Shown here: one piece after another, positions 12,053 to 23,256 of the stretch
Numbering within the stretch: the stretch's first letter is position 1
Layout of the letters: the number at the start of each line of letters is the position of its first letter
Origin: Cephalotrichum gorgonifer
Taxonomy: Eukaryota; Ascomycota; Sordariomycetes; Microascales; Microascaceae
NCBI GenBank assembly: GCA_900312665.1
Contig: ONZQ02000003.1
Location: 2,008,391 to 2,072,390, forward strand
Direction of reading: 5' to 3'
Length of the DNA: 64,000 bases
Notes under the pieces: model-generated
The model's input: the letters and a program-made list of their open reading frames with translations, nothing else
The model's database searches: none
What the model was told of the DNA's origin: nothing
Translations under genes and position numbers: made by a program

Positions 12053-12814
12053 TCAAGCATCGGTCATAGCAAAGTCGGCACCAAAAACCTTCTCATCAAG
12101 GAAGTCGGCCTCCTCGAAGTCGTCCACACAGTTCTCCTGGCCCCGCCCCTGCTTGGCGGGCCCCCACGTCCTGGCTGCGCCCTTCCTCCGACCTTTGGGG
12201 TGAGCCATGGCACGGGCATTACCCGACGTCGCGGTCGCCATGACCTTCCCATCCCAAAAGTCAAAGCGGAGTCCGACCTCCTCCTCATCGTCGTCGTCGT
12301 CGTCTACGTGCCCCCTCTTCCTGGGATTCTCGAAATCATCGTCGTCGATGGTCTCCTGCGAGCTCGTGAGCCCAGGGACGTCCATCTCCGCCGCCCCCGC
12401 GTCCTCGTCCAGGTAGTGTACGGGCTGGACCGCCATCCCCCCGACGCTGTGCACCCCGCAGAACGGGACCAGCTCCGCCGCCCCCGCGGCGGCGCGGCGG
12501 CGGGCGCCGGTCTTTACGGCAGGGGTGTTACTATTGTCCCTCCCCCCCGCGCCCTCATCCCAGAGCTTGAACGCGCTGTGCGGAGACCCCGTCTTGTAGC
12601 CCTCCGGGACGGACTTCCGGATGCGCATGCCGACGTTTATGAGGCTGGACTGGACGGAGGAGGGGAGCACCGGCGCGTATGTCGTCTGCGCGGCGGAGGC
12701 GGGGCTCGGGCCTGGCGCCGATGCGGATGTGGAGAAGAAGGAGGTGATCTGGCGCTGGGAGGGATCGGAGGATGCGCCTGCGAATTGGCGTTTTGCGCGG
12801 GGCGTGGATGACAT
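12053..12814 (-). CDS. Spd1/Dif1-type ribonucleotide reductase inhibitor
   Basis: Single exon of 253 residues. The central block VGMRIRKSVPEGYKTGS (about residues 61-77) matches the Hug domain shared by yeast Dif1 and Hug1 and the fungal RNR-inhibitor family that includes fission yeast Spd1. These small disordered proteins bind RNR subunits and control dNTP supply by sequestering or relocating the small subunit. Other visible features are a basic start (RAKR), a PIP-box-like QRQITSFF at residues 20-27, an FCGVHSVGG block near 117, an acidic run (DDDDDDEEE near 170), a basic patch (KGRRKG) and a C-terminal DDFEEADFLDEKVFG, which resembles the RNR-binding tail of Spd1/Sml1. A cluster of CGCGT cores lies about 570-630 bases upstream. 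Assignment by motif resemblance. Confidence 0.82.
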   Translation of the reverse strand: MSSTPRAKRQFAGASSDPSQRQITSFFSTSASAPGPSPASAAQTTYAPVLPSSVQSSLINVGMRIRKSVPEGYKTGSPHSAFKLWDEGAGGRDNSNTPAVKTGARRRAAAGAAELVPFCGVHSVGGMAVQPVHYLDEDAGAAEMDVPGLTSSQETIDDDDFENPRKRGHVDDDDDDEEEVGLRFDFWDGKVMATATSGNARAMAHPKGRRKGAARTWGPAKQGRGQENCVDDFEEADFLDEKVFGADFAMTDA

Positions 12815-14866
12815 AGTGATGGTTTTTTTTTGGCCTTCCAGAGGTTCTTCACTCTTTTCCTTCTTTTTTTTCTCTGTTTTCTTTTCGCTCGAGGGGGTTC
12901 GGATGAATTTGGCGATTTCGTCTAAAGCTGCGGGCGTTAAGTTGCTGGTATAGAAGGTTTGAGAGGAAAAGGCTATTCCGTCGTAGGAAGGGAGAAAGTG
13001 GTGCTCTTAACCTTGTGGAGGTGGTGTGTGGTGGGGGGTAGTTTCCTTTTCCCCCTTGCCCGAATGCCGCGACGACAACGGCCAAGCAACGGGGACGGAC
13101 CTGGAGGAACCTTGTAAAAAGCCCACTATTACCAGATCAGGATCAGCCGAAAACAGGAGGGGCTCAATATTTCCCCACCCAACCAGTCAAGGGCAGAAAC
13201 CACCAGGAGGAAAATGAATCGATGAAAGCAAGAAACGAGCGGACTCCCAGACGCATGCAAGAATGGAGGATAGGTAATGAGCATGAGAATAGCTGGCAGA
13301 GTCGGTTTTTTGTCTTCTTCCTGTTTGTCTCGGGAGTGGGAAACTACCGCTTCCTGATTGGCGGGTTCACATCCGGGGGGCGAGACGCGGTTTGAGAACT
13401 CGCGTCTCACATTTCAATTAAACTCGCGTCAGTCTCGCGCGTAATTTTGCCACCGCTTGTGGGTGGGCCACGCTACCGACGTCAGCTTGAAGGTTGTGTG
13501 CCACTGCTGCTCCGTGGCACGTGCCACCTACCAAGGTACATGATAGTTATCCTCCTTCCGTTTATTTAATCGACATCGTCATTACCACCGCCGCCACCGG
13601 CCGCGGGCGGATGTTACTGGAAGGTTGAAGAACATTTCCCGCCCCACAAAACAGAGACCTGGGCTGAAGACCCTTGTGGAAGACCCCCCATGTTTCTATT
13701 CATGTCCCTATCCATGTCTTCCTTGAACCGAAAGCCCCTTCCGGGGACGACGGTCCATGTTCTTGCTCGGACTGCACCTCGTAGGTAGGAAGGAAGGGCA
13801 CCTGGAAGGCCAAGTTGAAAAATGTCTTCGATCCTTGACTTTGAAGAAGTTTAGGCTTCCATCCATGTGGAACCAAAACTAATCCCGCTCCCGCTGAGGT
13901 CGTTCGCCGTGTTGACTCTCCCGGACGGTTGGACTATCGACACCAGACTGGGCCTGTGCCGCCTCAGCTTCGTTGTTACTTGATCCCCTGTAAAACGAAA
14001 AACGCCCCCACCCCTGGATAGTGTAACCCAAGGAGGAGGACGAAGCATACGGCGTAGAATCTCGTTACGGGTTTCGTGGCATGGTTCTTGTCGTTGGTCG
14101 GTTCATGGCTACGGCGGTATGGACTCCAGGCTGGGGCCATACCTCGAAGTATACGCTTTCAACGTTAACAGCAAGGCCGGGAAGTCGAAGGAGCTCTCCA
14201 GCAAATACACTGGACCATAGAGGCTGCTTCTTGGGCAAGGCGGCGGATCACACTCAAACGCATGTACACGAAGGACATCGAGACAACAACCGCAAGCACA
14301 ACTCGATAAACCTCCGTGGCTGCCACCGGAGAAGGAAGACATAGGAAATACATTTGTTCTTTCATTCTTGGAACGATGCAAGATATCCGGAAAAGAAAAG
14401 AGAAAAACCAAAAAGAACCGACCCCCGACCCCCCTTCCCCAAACAGTAACACCCCCTTCGAACGGGAAGAGAGAGTTCAGTTTCTTTGAAAATTCTTTGT
14501 GAGAGTTGTTTCTTGTTTTCCATCTTCTATCCGCAAAGAACCAAAACCCTCGCGGGGGTTGGGGGAAAAAAACTGCCAATAAATGCCCATTCATTCGCCG
14601 TTTCAAACCGAACCCCAGGACCCTTTTTTGCGCTTTGGCGTCATAAGGCAGGAAAATAAAAAAGACGCAAAAAAGAACCGAAACCGAAAAATGTATTCCC
14701 TTCTTTTTTAGAAGCCGTCACATGGTCATGACCAACAACATACATCCCTCTTAACTCCTCCCTCCTCCTCCTAGAAAGTATTCATCATTCCCCTCGTATC
14801 CGCTTGACGAGTTGAGAAAAAAAGAACACCGCCGCCCCCCTCTTTATCTTTCCTCCAATCTATCCT
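12815..14866. other. intergenic stretch with upstream CGCGT cluster
   Basis: About 2 kb upstream of the RNR inhibitor (minus strand) and downstream of RPS27. Apart from the CGCGT/ACGCG cluster at 13385-13442 I see T-rich and CT-rich DNA, and short frames with no recognisable protein. Confidence 0.5.
13385..13442. promoter_or_regulatory. cluster of four ACGCG/CGCGT cores (MBF-like)
   Basis: The cores lie at 13385-13389, 13401-13405, 13425-13429 and 13438-13442. ACGCG is the core of the MluI cell-cycle box bound by MBF in yeasts, which drives S-phase genes. The cluster is 570-630 bases upstream of the RNR inhibitor start. No other gene start is near. A functional role is inferred. Confidence 0.4.
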
Positions 14867-15479
14867 CTACTTCCTCCTGAAAGAGCAGCCCTCGGTGAGA
14901 CGGGCCTTGCCACCGGTGGGCTGGCAGAGGACGGTGGTGCAGCCCTGGCAGATGACGACGGTTTGCGCGTGCGAGAAGACGGTCGTGATGGTGAAGCAGC
15001 CGGGGCACTTGACGTCCATGAAGAAGGACCTGGGGGCGGGCACAAGGGTCTATAGGTAGGGCTACAAGTTAGCCTTCTGGGGGTTCACGAAGGGTCGTTT
15101 TGAATGGATTCGCGATGTCGTAGGGACCGGTTCGATGGAAAGTAGGAACGCACCTTGAGCTTGTGCTTGCGGGCCTCGGAGGCGGGAGCGGGGTTGAGGA
15201 GGTCAACGGCGAGAACCTATCAATCATCTGTTAGCACATCATCCATTTCTTAAAATATCCGGCACTTCCACAGTTCCATCTCTGTTATCCCAAGCAACGC
15301 ATCCTTCCCATCGTCGAAATGGGAATGCCGTATTCGGTGGACGCAGCATCGAAGTTCCTCCCCCAATCGAATCACCAAGCGAAATTCTCCCCTCCCAAAA
15401 CCGCTATCATCAAATGTCGATTGCACCCAGCCCTTCAAACGGGGGAAGTCCATCTCGGAGAGTCGGAAATACTAACCAT
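14867..15479 (-). CDS. RPS27: 40S ribosomal protein S27 (eS27)
   Basis: Three exons, complement of 14867-15049, 15154-15216 and 15477-15479, give exactly 82 residues, the normal length of eS27. The first coding exon is only the ATG. The 260-nt intron begins GTTAGT and ends GATAG, and exon 2 starts directly at VLAVDLLNPAPASEARKHK. The last exon carries the C4 zinc finger: CPGC, then CQGC, separated by FTITTVFSHAQTVVI. It ends TEGCSFRRK. The protein is a small-subunit ribosomal component. The middle intron is 104 nt. A CACGTGAC / ACCCTA site pair lies about 265-290 bases upstream. The ATG exon is inferred from phase and splice signals, because no ATG lies in frame at the start of exon 2. Confidence 0.95.
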
Positions 15480-16671
15480 CTTGACTGATTTATCGATGCG
15501 AGCTTTCACAAAGTTGTCTTGGAGAAAATCTGGATTTATGCGATCCCGCAGATTTTGTCGTCGTGTGAGGTTGGCTCTTTTGGTTCTGACCGGGGGCGCG
15601 GGAGAGGAAAGGGAAAATTGTGAGCGGAAGGGGGGCAATTTCAGTGTCCGTGGGCGGAAAACTTTCAGAGCTCCAATTGGGTGGCGTTCCCCGCTGGCAG
15701 CTGCCTAGAGCCCCGATTTTGGAGATTCTGCAGGTGGTGATTGTAGGGTTATCTGGGCACGTGACGGTGCTCCACGCTCGTGGGTGGGAGGAGAATGTAC
15801 GAGTAGGTGCTGGCGGTCCGCCACAGTGGAGCTTCCATGGATGGGCCGGGCGCACGGTTCAGAACTAAGGTATTCACACTGTATACATATTGACTTACGA
15901 TAGACTCGTGTAAGTCGCTCTTCGGACGACTGAATGTGGACTGGCCGGACTGGGTCCGGTCTCGTCTGGTCATTGATCCGTGCTGGCTAGGCTTTTGTGC
16001 TGACCTTCTATGCTGTTTTTGCCCTCCGACCCTCGCCGGCAGTACTCTCAAAGAAGACTTGGCCGAAACTACTTGGAAAGCGGCGGATCGCTGGCCGGAC
16101 TTCGTGGCAGCCCGAGACCAGCATCAACTTACTGCCAGACCTTGGTCCCGGATTCCGGAGGAGCATGTGGGACCACAGCATACTTTCATCACGGAGGCGC
16201 GGCTCGGTCAGTCTCAGCTCATCAAGGCAAAGATCCCCGGCTGGACAGCCACGGTGAGAGCCACGGCCAATACTAGCACGCCAAACCAGATTCCAACAAA
16301 CCCAAAAATGCACGTCCGAGGCAGCTAACTAAAGGCACACCTTTTCCTCTTTCATCCATAAAACCAAGCCGTCTATAGCGATGCGATGCAATGCGATGCA
16401 AAACCAAATCCCAGAAAATGCTAGCAAAAAGACGTGACTGGTGCCTGTCTACCGTCTTTTTCTGTGAATGCACATTTCAGTTCCATCTCTCGAAAAAAAA
16501 TCGTCTCACCTCCCCTCACTCGTCTGTAGAAGGGTTCCGTGCCTGGAGTTGTAGCTACCCCTGCTTAACTCATCGTCTTCGCGGTTGTATAAACATGCTG
16601 GGTCCCTTCGGCTTCGGGGGTCTTGGCCGGTTCTGTCCCTGCGGCTAATTCGAAGGTTAGAATAAGTCAAA
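15480..16671. other. intergenic stretch, RPS27 promoter side
   Basis: It holds the RPS27 promoter in its left part. To the right I see no gene up to the SEN1 stop codon at 16672. Confidence 0.5.
15744..15765 (-). promoter_or_regulatory. AACCCTA and GTCACGTG pair upstream of RPS27
   Basis: On the minus strand, GTCACGTG (15758-15765) is followed six bases later by TAACCCTA (15744-15751). GTCACGTG is the Cbf1 site and also resembles the fission yeast HomolD box. AACCCTA resembles the Tbf1 / HomolE site. Both factors are known ribosomal protein gene regulators in ascomycetes. The role here is inferred from sequence and position, about 265-290 bases before the ATG. Confidence 0.5.
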
Positions 16672-19600
16672 TCAGTTCACAAGTGAGATGGGCCCACGTA
16701 CCCGAGTGGGAGCTCCCGGCGGTGGTCCCGAGTTCGGGCCTGCGTGAGGCGGGCCCTGGCCCTGACCCTGAGCGCCTTGGGGTGGATGAGGCGGATGCTG
16801 GCCCTGGCCACTATAGGCCTGCGCAGGCGGCGGGGCCCGTGGCGGCGGCCTAAGCCCGAGCGCGTCCATGGCCGCGGGATCAACGGCGGCCGGCGTGGGC
16901 CTGGACGGCGCGCTGGGCCGCTTATGACTCGAAATCGGCTGCAAGGCCTTTGGCAGCCTCCTTACCTGATGGTTACCGGCTCTCTGGTTACCGCTATTCA
17001 GCGGCTTACCGCCATTGTCGCCTCTGGTGTTGTTGCTATTGGCACCGGTGCTTGCAATCTGCAAAATCCCAGGTCAGAACAAATTAGGCCAAGAATCTTC
17101 GAGATCGTCTCTCCTAGACGCGATTACGTACCCTCTTCGCAGCATGGTCCGACCCGTCGGGTCCCTCGTGCTGCCTCTTCTTTACCGGCTGCTCGACGCT
17201 GGTAGCATGGATGATAGGCCGACCGACGGGGCGGCCCTGATCAGGCACAGCCTCGCCTTTGCCATCAATATATGAGATACGTTTCCTCATGTCCGAGTCG
17301 GGGACAGCACCGCTAAACTGGCGCGGCCCCTGGTCGACGTCTACCGCCGTGGAGGGGCTTTGCCTCGAACCATGCAACACCACCTCTTGCGGGGGCGAGC
17401 CGCTCGCTTGCGGGGGATTGGCCAAAATGCTGGGCGCAGCGCAATACCCGTCGTTCTGAGCAGCCTTCTCAGTTGGACGACGGAGCATGCTCAAGATGTC
17501 GCCATTAGTATAGAGCTTGCGCGCACGAGCGTCCTCGATAAGCTTTGCCCAGAACTGGCCCTGAACGAGGGCCCGCGAATCACCCAGGATCCAGAGTGAT
17601 GACTTTGCACGCGTAAGACCGACGTTCATTCGGCGGATGTCGGTCATGAATCCAATACCACCCTTAGGCGTGGCACGCACGCAGGAGAATATGATGATCT
17701 CGCACTCGCGGCCCTGGAAGGCATCTGTCGTGTTGAACTCGATCGACTCGCCGATGTCAGGGCCATATCTCGAGGCGAACACCTCGCGGAGTCGAGAGAG
17801 CTGGGCCTTGTAAGGGGTGATGATGCCAATCTTCCGCTTGAAATCGCACATGCGGTAATCCGTTCGTAGCCGGTCGTAGAGCTGCACGGCAACGTTTACC
17901 TCGGGCATATTCACAAGCGACTGTCCCCTATTGCCCTTCGTCTGCGTACCCATGACGTCGAAGAAGCGATAAGGACCGAACACAGTACTCGCATGCCAAG
18001 GCTGCTTCCGTATATCAGCCATGCCTGAGCCGTCGAACAAGCGTCCTTCGTAGAATTCTCGGCTAGGGAACATGCTGATGAGGGGGTGCATGCGGTACTG
18101 CGTGTCGAGGAGATGGACATCTCCCGGGTGGCACTGCTGCATACGGACGAAGAGCGACTGATCGTAGCCATATCTCGCAGCTGATTGCGAAAGAACCGTA
18201 GGCGGTAGCTGCTTGGGGTCCCCGACCAAGATGCACTTGACAGCACCGTACTTTAGAGGGATGAGGGCGCTCAGTTCAACGCACTGAGCCGCCTCGTCGA
18301 TGATGACCGTTTCGAAATCGACGTCGTTAAGCTTCTTGAACAAATCATGCCCACTGCCGCTCAAAGTTGTGCAGAGAACATGGGCTGAGGCGAGTATCTC
18401 TTTCTGGAACTGTAGCCGTTTGAGGTCGATCTCTCGCGCAACAGTCTTGCCGCTGCTTTTAATCTCATCAATCTTTGCGCCGGTCTGCGTCTGAAGTCGT
18501 TTCCAGTGATCCAGCTCTCTCTGGAATCTGCCCATCCCATCTCTGTCTCCGCTGTCCCTCGCCACGGTCACCTTGACCCAGAGATCATCTACCTTTTCTT
18601 TGATCTGTTTCGCTTCGGCGTGGATCTTTTCTATCTCTGTCTTCGCATTATCCTGGACTTTTTCATCCAACATGCGGCGATTGACCAATTCTTCGAGAGT
18701 GACGTCCGTGACGGCGGCGTTTACCACTTCGCCCCGACCGAGGCGGATGACATTGATCTTCTGGTGGTTCCCCGAGAGACTCTTCGATCCCTGCTTCAAG
18801 CGGAGAACGAGCTCATCAACAGCTGCGTTACTTGGTGCACAGACGAGAAGTTTCTTCAGAGAACCGCCCGCGGGTCGAGGCTGACCCGGGGCAGACGTTG
18901 TTACGACCTTGTTTAGCAAAGCTCCGACCATGGCGATGATGGTCTTTGTCTTACCCGTACCGGGAGGACTAATCAAACACAATGTTAGTAGGGCACATCA
19001 AAGATATTTTTTTCCACGGGGGTGTTGCCGCTCTGAGATCCGAGGACCAATGCAGACCTACCCTTGAATCAACGTGAATCCGTCGTTATCCTTAGCCCCA
19101 AGCACCGCGGTGGCTTGTGCTGGATTAAGACCATAGACGGCCCTGCATTCCTCAATAGCCCGCTCGCTGTATTTGAGGATGGGCGAGGGCTTTGCGTTAA
19201 GGACCTCATCGAGTAGATCGTAGTGCATGAGGCCGAGGAGTGTTGCATACTCTCGCTCGACCGTCACCATATTCGTGATCTTTAGTACATGTAGGACCTT
19301 GCCTGGCATCAACTCTTGAGCAATTTCCCGGCTCTTGGGGCTAACGCGGTATTCGACCTCGAACGAGTCTCGCTTGAACCGAGTTGAGTGGATGCGAGCA
19401 AGGCAATGTGGTGCGTTCCTGTCCTTTCTGGGGTCCTCGGACATGGACACGATGACGATGTCACCTTCACGGGCCGGCCGCTCGGGTCCCCGGGCCTCAG
19501 AACCGGGCATAGTAGAGGTGACTTGCAGGAATCCGTCTACCGTCATCCGCGTAGCGACCTTCATACCGAATGGTTTGTTGATACATTCACCCATGTCCGT

Positions 19601-22600
19601 GACGAAGGACCTCCAAGCTTCATGCAAAAGGAGTGGGTGGAAAGTATTGCGGTAGGCAGCCTCGCCCGCATAGGTGTTGGACACCTTGTTTACGCTAGCG
19701 ACGTTGGGGGGGTCGTTCCCCTCGTGGAAGATATCCCACTCCAGGACGGCATGATGCAGGGGGCCCATATTGGGACTAATTCTTGCACGCATATCCTTCT
19801 CGTTGAGGTTCGCCTTTCTCTTCTTGATCGGACCTAGTGCCTTGCGGCGAGCCAGCGCCTGACGGTCTGCCATGGCCTGGTCCAGTTTTTGACCCGTCTC
19901 CTGCTGATCCATGAAAGCTGCCAAGTCATCGTCGCCATCCGACTCGTCTGATTCCTCTTCCGAGGACTCGACCATGATTTCACTGCGAGTTTGGGCCGAC
20001 TCACGAAGAGCCTTTGCCTTGGCAATCGTCTCTGCGTCTCGTCTCTGTTTGTCCAGCTTCTCTTTCTTCCGGGATTCAATAAGAGCCTTGGTCCTTGCCG
20101 CATCAAAGCCGCCCGGTGGAAGTTTCGCGGTCAAAGGCTTGAGCGTCTTCGGCGCAGGAGGAGTCTTGGCCGCTGCTTTGTTTAAGCGGGCAGCAATCTG
20201 GTCAAGAGCACTCTTGGCAGCAGTCGAGTCAACAGTTGGGCTAAGCTCAAGCACGTCGTCCCTGTTCGTTCGAAGAGCAACGCCGGACTTGGACCACGCG
20301 TCAATCGTACTCTGTCTTTTAATAGGCCTCTTCGTATTCGTAGTTTCGCCGGGTATTTGCTCGCCCACCTTCCGCTCCCCGACGAACTCTATTTCGTCCG
20401 CGTCGTCGCCGTCGAGTGCAACAAGCAGCTCTGCCTTTTGTTGCCTCGTTAAATTAGTCGCAATGCGGTACTTGCGACCTTGCGTAAGTCGACAGGCGTC
20501 ATGAATATAGTTGCGACTCAGGTCGCCAATTTCGAGTTCCGCCTCCCGTAGACGAATCAGAAGCTTGCACACGATCTTGGTTGCGATAGAGACAAGATAT
20601 TCGTCACGAAGGCGAAGCATCTTGACAAAGCCGTGTAGATGCTTGGAGCAGGGACTTAGTACTTTGCGCATCACATCGGACTGTGCCTTGGCCTCGTCCG
20701 GGCGGTCCCCGAGCGTGTTCTTCATCGCGTCCTCCTTGAGCGCGGAAGCAAGCAGCCCGTCCTCTGCTACAAGCCCCTCACCAAGCTCAATCATTTGGCG
20801 GCAGAGCTCAGTCATGACCGGGATTTCGATGTACTTAGACCACGGCTCCGTGTACTTGAACACAGCATCGATCCAGAGCCACTGGATACACCACCAGCTA
20901 TACACTGCGTCAAGTTCCGGATGAGTTAATGTCTTCTTTCGGAGGAGGCCCGTTGACGGGTCACAAAGAGCAGAGAGAACATCCTGAGAAATACTCAAGA
21001 TGTGAAGCACGGGGCCGTAGGGGGGAGTAGCCCTCGCCTCTGATGTCGCAGGCTTAGTCAAACTACTGCCTTCCTCGAGGGTAGGGCACTTGACGGTCTG
21101 GTTGATGGCGAAGTTGAAAATCCGCATGGTACCGCTAGGCTGTTGTTGCACCAGCTTGATGATGGCGTCGGATCTCGAAGCTTCCCCCGTAATTGTCTTG
21201 AGCAGCTCAATGGCGGATTCCCGGATTGAATCCGCAGCATGGAAGGTGAATGACAGGAGGACTTTCATCCCATCCCGAGTCAAGTCGTCGAGTTCTGAGC
21301 GGTCAAACTGGCACAGTCGTTGGAGAACTGTGCCCACTACGCCGGCCAGCTTATCGAAGTTGGCGTTGAACTTGATCTTAGCGTCGGCCATAGGCGCCTC
21401 AGCTCTCCTCGCTGGTCGAAACCTCTCCACGGCGAGCAAGGGAAACATGCCATGAAGAACATGTTTTGCTTGTTCCAGGTTGCCAGGGTAGAGGAGATCG
21501 AGAAATCCATCCCAGAGTGAGGCTGAATTCCGAACGACGACAGTTTGATATGGTTTGCCGAGTTGTATTGCCTTGCACTCTTCGGCCGTGGCCCTCGAAT
21601 CAAGCTCCAAAGCTGTTCGGACGACTCTCATTGCAGCCTTTTGGGCATCGAATGCCTGTTGGCGTTTCTCCGCCCACTCAACAATCTGAGTCTTGAACTG
21701 ATGGGTCATGTTAAGGGCCGTGTTCAAGTGGAGGATATTGTTGGGCGAGACGAAGGTGCTGTTCAAAATATTTGGGAACTGGCCCCGGGCATTTGCTAAT
21801 GTCAGGAATGAATCGAAGAAGTCTGTCAGAGCATCAAAAGCCGCGAGAGCACAGGCCGCGCGACCCTCATCCGATATATACGGGTCGGGGATGAACTTGT
21901 CGAAAAGCATATGCAGAAGGGATTGGCACGCGTCGCTCTTCTCGTTCTTCTTCACCGACTTCATCCAGGCGTATATCCAGGAAACCGTCAGGGGTGGCTT
22001 GCTACTGTCCTCCTGTTCCAAGCCTATCGCAGCAGACTGGGAGACCAGGGACCGGAATTGAGGCGCATAAAATAGCTGTTCGGCAACAGTAAAGGGTTTA
22101 GGATCGCCAATCGCATCCCAAAACGCGGTGGGAGCCTTTTCCAACAAGCCAGAGAACACCTTGATAATGCTGACGAGAATACCCTCCGAGTTGCAGGCCA
22201 TGTGATGGAAGAGAAGCTCATAGGGACTGGGCTTTACCTCCATAGCGCGGAGTTTGTGGACGATGAGATCTTCGTTGAGGGTCTGCAGGATCAGGTGGAA
22301 GCCCTCCCAGAATCGCTGGATATGCGGGTACGAGCTTGGGTCAGCAGGATCGTATGCGGCAACGGAGGTTATTGCGGCAGATAGATGGTCGTTCACTGCC
22401 CAATCGAACTGCGCGGGCGTCATCGCCCCCCGAGGGAATCGCTCCCAACATCCCTGGCCGAAACGCAGGCGTGTAGGCTCCTCGTTGAAAAGGAAGGTCG
22501 TCATGGCGGGCAGCAGCTGTCCCGGGGGCAGTTTCAGTGGCTTCTTGACATTGACCTTAGAGAAGGCGAACTGAAATGCTTGTCGCTTGTCGGGCAGGCT

Positions 22601-23256
22601 GAGATACTCCATGGTACACAGAGATTCAAAGATGGTAAGAAGAAATTGGACCCTTTGGGGACCAAGGCGCTCTGACGTATACTTAAAGACACGGCCCTCG
22701 TTCTCCTCGCTTTCAATAACCTCCCTCGCCCACTGCAGGCCGCTATCGAGCCGCGCGAAGTCGAACGAGCGGTACATCCTCTGAAGCTCTTCGACGGCGC
22801 TCTCATTGTAGGTCCTACAGCCAATAATTATAGTCAGCAATCATAAGCCACATAGTAGTGCTATCAAGTGGCCCGCCGGCTGAGTGGGCAGACACAAAGC
22901 TGGGCAACCTACTCTGCAAATTCCTGCAGGAACGATTTTCGGCACATGTGCCAGTTCATGATACATTGATCGCACTCCTTTAGCCAGTGACCCAGGCGGT
23001 CGCTGAGTTCTTTGGACTGGTCCTCTAACTTGCCCTTAGGCATCCCAAACACTAGAGTGCACCAATAGGCAATCTGCACCCTATCCTTGCCATCTTGTAT
23101 CCGTTTCTGCTTGACATCGTCGGTTTCGGCGACGGTTGTGTAGTCCTCCTCATCATCGGGTCCAGTTTTGGGACATAGAAGGTGCACATCCTTGGGGATG
23201 GCACGTAGCTTCGTAAACCAGTGTGATATCACCTCCTCAATTGGTCTGGCCTCCAT
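16672..23256 (-). CDS. sen1: Sen1 superfamily 1 RNA/DNA helicase
   Basis: Four exons, complement of 16672-17058, 17132-18968, 19062-22814 and 22913-23256, give 2106 residues, normal for fungal Sen1. All three introns (73, 93 and 98 nt) keep phase, and the second splits the Walker A codon so that the join reads GPPGTGKT (about residue 1366). Further Upf1-like motifs are DEAAQ (about 1590), GDPKQLPPTV, YRMHP (about 1657), TPYKAQL, DAFQGRECEIIIFSCVRA and MNVGLTRAKSSLWILGD. The N-terminal about 1000 residues form the large helical Sen1_N-type region, followed by an acidic and Lys/Arg-rich linker. Sen1 unwinds RNA-DNA hybrids, terminates non-coding Pol II transcription and limits R-loops in the nucleus. 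The C-terminus carries basic clusters (KKRQHEG, AAKRVR) that look like nuclear signals, then a Pro/Gln/Gly-rich last exon. Confidence 0.96.
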
